NCBI GenBank assembly: GCA_964017195.1
Contig: OZ024895.1
Coordinates: forward strand, 22,391,233 to 22,455,232
DNA length: 64,000 bases
Source of the DNA: Siderastrea radians
Taxonomy: Eukaryota; Cnidaria; Anthozoa; Scleractinia; Rhizangiidae
Reading direction: 5' to 3'
Positions 59,211-64,000 of this stretch are shown here, piece by piece; within the stretch, counting starts at the first letter, position 1, and each line of letters begins with the position of its first letter. The position numbers and the translations under genes were made by a program. The notes below the pieces were generated by a model. The model was not told where the DNA came from. It saw nothing but the letters and a program-made list of their open reading frames with translations, and did no database searches.

Positions 59211-60430
59211 AACAAAATTAACATTACAGTTTAAAGGTTTTTATAATTTGAACCGTCATTTCGAACTGGTCTCCTTTCAATTGCGTTCATTTTCATTGAA
59301 GACATGTAAATCAACCTTACCATAATTTCCAAGGAGCTGTATATCCAAGCGATTTTGCTTTTTTCCTGAGTGGAAAATCCTCGTCTTGTCTAGCCAACTT
59401 AGAAAACATCTCCAGTGAAACGGAACAATAACAATAACCCAAACAATGTTATGCTTGTAATTTTCGCACGAAAAACCTAAATAAACAATTCAATGTCAAA
59501 TCCAAGTTCTCAAAAAACCAAAACGCAAAATTTTATCTACAATAGCCTCCGTAAAGAACACTATTAAAGCCCAAGCGAACGAACGAGCTGTATAGCCGAG
59601 AGATCGAGATCGAACGTTGAAAAATTCGAAATTGAAACTGTATCCGTAAGGTTTCCGGTCAAATCCAACGGAGTGGACCCTCCCACGGTACGGATCAACC
59701 CAGCGGTAATAGTACCGTCCCTCCCGTAGCCAGTGCTATTTTGTCGAGCGGACGCGGTCGCTAAGCTTGAGTATTCAAATCCCGTAGCCTACCCGTCGGA
59801 GTCACGGTTCATGACGAAGCGAAACGGTCAAGTTTAGGTAGATAAATGAGGGATTCTCGGGCAGTTGCGATGGATTTTGAGAGCCAGCGCGCAATATACA
59901 GAAAACCACGTACTCCATGGTTCAGCTGATCGCAATTTGGAGCGGATCCGTCCATTATTGGGGAATTTATTGCGCTTCGCGTGAAGATGGTTCGTTGGCC
60001 GGGTCACCAACCTTTAATTCTTCTTTAGTGGAAGCTACCTCCGATTGAAAAAAGCCACAAAATGTCATTTAAACCAGCCAGGACTAACAGGGGAACATTG
60101 CGTTGAAGGTAGGCACGATTTATTTCAAGATATCTCGATTCTTTTATCACCGGTTAGTCTGTAATAAATCTCTGCAAACCTTAGGCTTAACGGGTTATAT
60201 AAGCAGCGACGCTAACAAGCGATTGCGAAATTTGAACCGCTAACAAGCGATTGCGTAATTTAAGAGAGCGGTGCAAGATTAACCGGAAATTATTCAAACA
60301 GGACACAATAAGCAGAAGTAAACAAGATTTATTTCGTAAAGTAAAGATTTATTTCGTGCTATTACATATATTTTCACCCTTTTCTATTTTTAAATAAACT
60401 CCACTTACAACGCGTCTGGGCTGCCTGTGG

Positions 60431-61690
60431 TTTCTCAAAAATAGTCCTGAAACTTTTCGGTCTGAAATATATTTCGGGGCTTTCTTTGGCTCGTTCGCTT
60501 TCGGAAAGTGTTTCTCAAAAAGCCCGAAAGTGTTCCGAATTGTCCTTCAATATTTTGAGGATCTGTTCTGTAAAACGAAGCCCGAAAGGTCATTCTAGAG
60601 GCTGAGCACAGCTTGTCGGAATGATTTTTTTTCGGTCATCAAATTGAACACATATTTTACTCAGGAGCCGTCTTGCTTGGTTTTTGCAATGTTTCCATAT
60701 CCTGTCACTAACTGTCAAGGTTTGTCAAATCTCCTAAGATTATTGGCTGTTCGCTTGAATGAACTTGAAACGGCGCTCATTTACAGCAACAAAATAAAAC
60801 TTATTCTTAAGCAAATGGGTTATCTTCATCGCGTTCGGACGTTCAGTTAACAAATAACATGAACTGCCACAATTAGTCTGGTCAAAAATTTATTCCATCA
60901 AGATTGAAAACAAACAAACACCAAGCATAAGTTTTGCAGATGCGAAGTAAGCCTATATCTCAGTTAGGCGCTTTGAGGAACGCGAAAAACCTTTTTTCGG
61001 AAGCTTTTGGGATAAAATAGCTTTAAACCGACAACTGCTTTGCTTAAAAGATTATTGCTATTGAAAACTTCTAGGACAAGAAAATCGACAATTGCACAAA
61101 CCGACCCGACAGTTAAAATTGAAAGCAATTATTCGCCGTAAGTGATGCTTGTGCAGTTGCGGCTTGCGACTGTGCTTTGACCTACTGTTATGAATAAAAA
61201 AACACAAAATAATAAACAGAGAAATCATTTTTGAAAACGTTTATTCGAAAACCCGTAAGTTTATACTTAAATGCAATTCGCGTTACACTTCCAGCACGGC
61301 GGTGGGTCCGTCTACGCGAGTGAAATCGGCCGTGCATGGCAAAATATTCAAGACTACATCTGTCACAAATCTGAGCGCGTTTTCTAATAATTTTTTTCAA
61401 AGTCAAAAGGAAATGATACATTTCTAATGACATAAATTAAATTTCCATTTCAAAATGTAGTTTCTTTGACCGTACTACTCAAAACCATGCACCTTATACC
61501 CTTTGAAAACTTCACTTACGCGGTTGTGTTTCAGAACAAGGCAAGCTCTCCGCCGTGAAGAAAACAAAGCGATGAAGTCCTTTGAAGGCAGCTTTCGTAA
61601 CTTGAACTTTTCGCCTTCTACCAGTATTCTTTTGAACTTTTTCTTTCCATTTATAGATATTAGATGGTTTTTCTCAAGTTTAAATTGTTT
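60431..61690. other. Unassigned intergenic sequence
   Basis: AT-rich with a local run of CCCGAAAG/TTTCGG motifs (60,450-60,600). No gene, tRNA or element boundary recognised. Confidence 0.35.
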
Positions 61691-61696
61691 TTTTTT

Positions 61697-62079
61697 CCGC
61701 TCAACGTTCGAGCAATAAGTGCAACAATAAAGTTACCAAAAAAATACTCATAGCATGGTAACATTTTGAATAAAAAAGGAATAAGTTATCAATACTCAAG
61801 CTCCCAAGCTGACCCCGCGCGAGAAAATTGAATTTGAAGTTATCCATATTTCAATTGAAAAGACGCTTCATGTCAGTTCAAAACAAAATGGCGCCTATTT
61901 TTAGCATATTTTTAAGAGATTTGACATAAATTTTCTCGAGAATGCTTGAGAATTTAGTCGTGGGGCCACTTGGAGAAGTGAATTAAAGTGAGATGTTTCA
62001 AATAGTATTCAAAATGTTACCGTGCTATGAGTAGTTTCTTGTAAATAATTTTTGCACTTATTGCTCGAATGTTGAGCGG
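61697..62079. repeat. Inverted repeat with 77-bp arms
   Basis: CCGCTCAACGTTCGAGCAATAA at 61,697 is mirrored by its near-complement ending at 62,079, and TACTCATAGCATGGTAACAT (about 61,745) by ATGTTACCGTGCTATGAGTA (62,014-62,033). Spacer about 230 bp. Imperfect foldback element. Confidence 0.7.
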
Positions 62080-62138
62080 AATCTGTCTTAAGCTTTTTAA
62101 AAGAAACCTCTTTTTGAAAAGCGACGATGGTCATGCGA

Positions 62139-62296
62139 TTTCCCGCCAAGAAAACGCGGTTGCCCAAAAGCACCGCGCTATTTCCCGCCAAGAGAAAATG
62201 GCATTGTCCACCCCCGGTCGGGTTGTCTTAGGACTTCCCTCCCCCTCCCCCAGAGTCTGCACGGGCGCGCGGGCGGACCGACGTACGCTGACGTCA
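62139..62296. promoter_or_regulatory. Two E2F-type sites and a CRE
   Basis: TTTCCCGCCAA occurs at 62,139-62,149 and again at 62,181-62,191 in the same orientation, 42 bp apart. A full CRE palindrome TGACGTCA lies at 62,289-62,296, with GC-rich sequence between. Promoter-like, but no coding region follows, so it may be a relic. Confidence 0.4.
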
Positions 62297-62379
62297 CAAC
62301 CAAAATTTTTCAAATCGATAGGTTACCAAATTTGCTTAGCAATGGAGCTCCGCTGGCGGGCTTTGCCTGCAGGCTCCGC

Positions 62380-62548
62380 TATAACAACAAGAACAACAAC
62401 AACTTTATTAAAATAACAAGCCTGTTTTATTGACTAAAAAAATTTAAATGAAAATCACACGATGAAACAGGCTTACCGTCATGTGCTAGATGTTCGAAAT
62501 ACAGTTTATGTACATGCAGGAAATAACCGTAAAGTGCCTTAAGATTTA
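62380..62548. repeat. Array spacer fragment
   Basis: ACAACAACAACTTTATTAAAATAACAAG, GATGAAACAGGCTTACCGTC and GTTCGAAATACAG repeat the unit spacer seen at 200-310. Confidence 0.75.
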
Positions 62549-63356
62549 CAGTGGAATTCCGATTTTTCGAACCTCCAAGGGAAATGGAAATTGGTTCGAA
62601 AAATCGGGAGTTCGAAAAATCGAAGGTGGCATCAAATCACACCTGTTTTACCGTGGTACAGTTTTATAAGATCCACGAAGGCAGACAACAACCGTATATC
62701 ACTCTTGTTAATGTGTGAGCCATCTTTATTTACCAACAAAACGTGCATTTAAAACAAAACGGAAATTTAAGGATTTAAGCCAATTTCGGCAGAACAAAAA
62801 GCAGTACTGTACTGATACATGTGTCTTTAATTTTGCGCGGACTCTTGACTGCATTTCTTTCCCCTTACTCTATCAGAAAAAAAAGTACCCTGTACTCCAC
62901 GGTTTAAAGGAACAGCCATATGTATTAATGTGCTACGGCAAGAGCTTGAAAAATCATGATCATGTACAGTAATTCAAGACCCTCGATTGTGTAACAACGA
63001 CGTTGTAGTTTCTTATGACTTCAATGACAGATTTGCCACTTGCTTTGTAATAAAAAAATGTATAAAAACACCTTCTCCGGAACTTGTTAATTGCATTCAG
63101 GTGTATATGTGGCTGAAACCGGTTTTTGTTGGTTCCTGAGTTTTCTAAGTTCGAAAAATCGAATGTAAATTTTTGAAAGGAAGAAAGAATTAGTTCGAAA
63201 TAATGGGAGTTTCGAAAAATCGAGCATTCGAAAAATCGGGGGTAAAATTACAGTGTTTGACTGAAGCAAATCCAAGGGAAACGACTAATGTCTTTTGGTT
63301 CGAAGAATCGGGAGTTTCGAATAATCGAGTATTCGAAAAATCGGGATTCCCCTGTA
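62547..63356. mobile_element. 806-bp pogo/Tigger-like MITE
   Basis: Element 62,549-63,354 begins CAGTGGAATTCCGATTTTTC and ends with the near-complement of CAGGGGAATCCCGATTTTTC. TA flanks both sides, and the array spacer has an uninterrupted GATTTATC-like site there. CAG ends, TA target and TTCGAAAAATCG subterminal copies fit the pogo/Tigger branch of Tc1/mariner. No transposase, so non-autonomous. Confidence 0.8.
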
Positions 63357-64000
63357 TTCCCTTTCATATCCCTTTGTAATCTCATCAGTTCTGTGGACCT
63401 GTAATTACTGAAGCTTTACCAATGGTACACTGTGGTAACGCCCGGATTAGACAGGTTAGAGAGGTAAGGACTTTTTTTGGAAACTTTTTTCAGTTTGCAC
63501 AAACAAGAGAACACTCATTCAGTTTTGAATTTGCAAGGCATTTTTTGAATGTCACCCATGATGAATTGAGAATTATTTCTAGTATAAATGTAAGTAATTG
63601 CCAGGCCATTGTAACTGACTATGTCAAAACATGTTCCGAAAAAAATATTTATATTTGCTTGTACCACAACCATTTAAATCATTATTTACGTATTTTAGTT
63701 CCTGGTGAATTCGTTTTCGTACTTCCACACACTAACAAAGCACTACTTTGTCAAGAAATTGGACTGGTTCTCAAAAAACAAAGCTGTTAGTAAGGAATAT
63801 CGACTGGCGCCTTTTTCGGATTGGGGGAAGAATGTGGTAATGAGATAGCACGCAACTGAACAAAATGGTTTGTATCGCTGGCTTTCGATGCTACATCAGT
63901 TTAGAAGACCCAAGCTTGATCAATGGCCTCTTCGTTCTGGCAGAGATCACTCTGATCAAATGCACTGAATAGAAAGCGCCGGTCGCTACCTTCCCATCGA
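63357..64000 (+). repeat. Diverged array spacer with open 122-codon frame
   Basis: Matches unit positions 355-1040. Here a frame 63,422-63,790 stays open (VREVRTFFGNFFQF...NVSNCQAIVTDYVKTC...ILVPGEFVFVLPHT), whereas tandem units have a frameshift and stop between the same two halves. Some indels are multiples of three. Possibly descended from a real coding exon; no family recognised. Confidence 0.4.

Larger units (their letters stand above)
58256..60430. repeat. 2.2-kb inverted repeat, 783-bp arms
   Basis: Left arm 58,256-59,038 is the near-perfect reverse complement of 59,648-60,430: position sums are 118,686 at both the outer and the inner edge, so there are no net indels. I saw one clear base difference (58,687 against 59,999). 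Outer ends CCACAGGCAGCCCAGACGCG; inner ends next to AAGGTTTCCGGTC. The outer 360 bp of each arm is diverged array spacer, so the palindrome has captured array sequence. Confidence 0.92.

Overview
The window is metazoan nuclear DNA: spliced gene fragments with GT-AG borders, RNA polymerase III tRNA genes with internal A and B boxes and downstream T-runs, and many eukaryotic transposons. The LINE, DIRS/Ngaro-type and Crypton-like remnants, plus an NHL/SAP gene family that I associate with reef corals, suggest an anthozoan cnidarian. That placement is inference. I see no intact single-copy host protein gene.

The backbone is a tandem array of tRNA genes, all on the minus strand. A full unit (about 3.8 kb) reads, in plus coordinates, tRNA-Asp(GTC) 'Asp1', tRNA-Val(CAC), a second tRNA-Asp(GTC) 'Asp2', tRNA-Val(AAC), separated by about 0.4-1.5 kb of conserved spacer. 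Units U1-U6 (639-21571) run short-long-long-short-long-long (2.87, 3.81, 3.79, 2.88, 3.79, 3.80 kb); both short units lack Val(AAC) through the same deletion junction. U7-U10 are older and full of insertions, and from about 50 kb the units are strongly diverged, ending with a lone tRNA-Val(TAC).

Insertions sit in the array and can be delimited because sister units supply the empty site. U7 and U8 share a kinase-fragment segment that replaced Asp1. U7 also holds a 5.37-kb element with 25-bp terminal inverted repeats and a 9-bp target duplication, carrying a dead RecQ-like helicase fragment, a 50-bp minisatellite and a decayed tyrosine-recombinase retroelement. U8 has a 648-bp palindromic MITE. 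In U9 a 5'-truncated L1/Tx1-like LINE lies inside an Asp1 gene, and a 7.16-kb element with TAA target duplications encloses a multi-exon, frameshifted zinc-cluster/SAP/NHL gene.

Farther right are a frameshifted Crypton-like tyrosine recombinase (52.1-53.4 kb), spacer-derived repeats, a 2.2-kb inverted repeat with 783-bp arms at 58.3-60.4 kb, smaller inverted repeats, a promoter-like patch with two E2F-type sites and one CRE, an 806-bp pogo/Tigger-like MITE (62.5-63.4 kb), and a diverged array-spacer copy that keeps a 122-codon frame open.

The array itself would serve translation (GAC/GAU and valine codons). Nearly everything else is mobile-element material. The most unusual points are the LINE in the tRNA gene, the nested element carrying the NHL/SAP gene, and the higher-order arrangement of the array.
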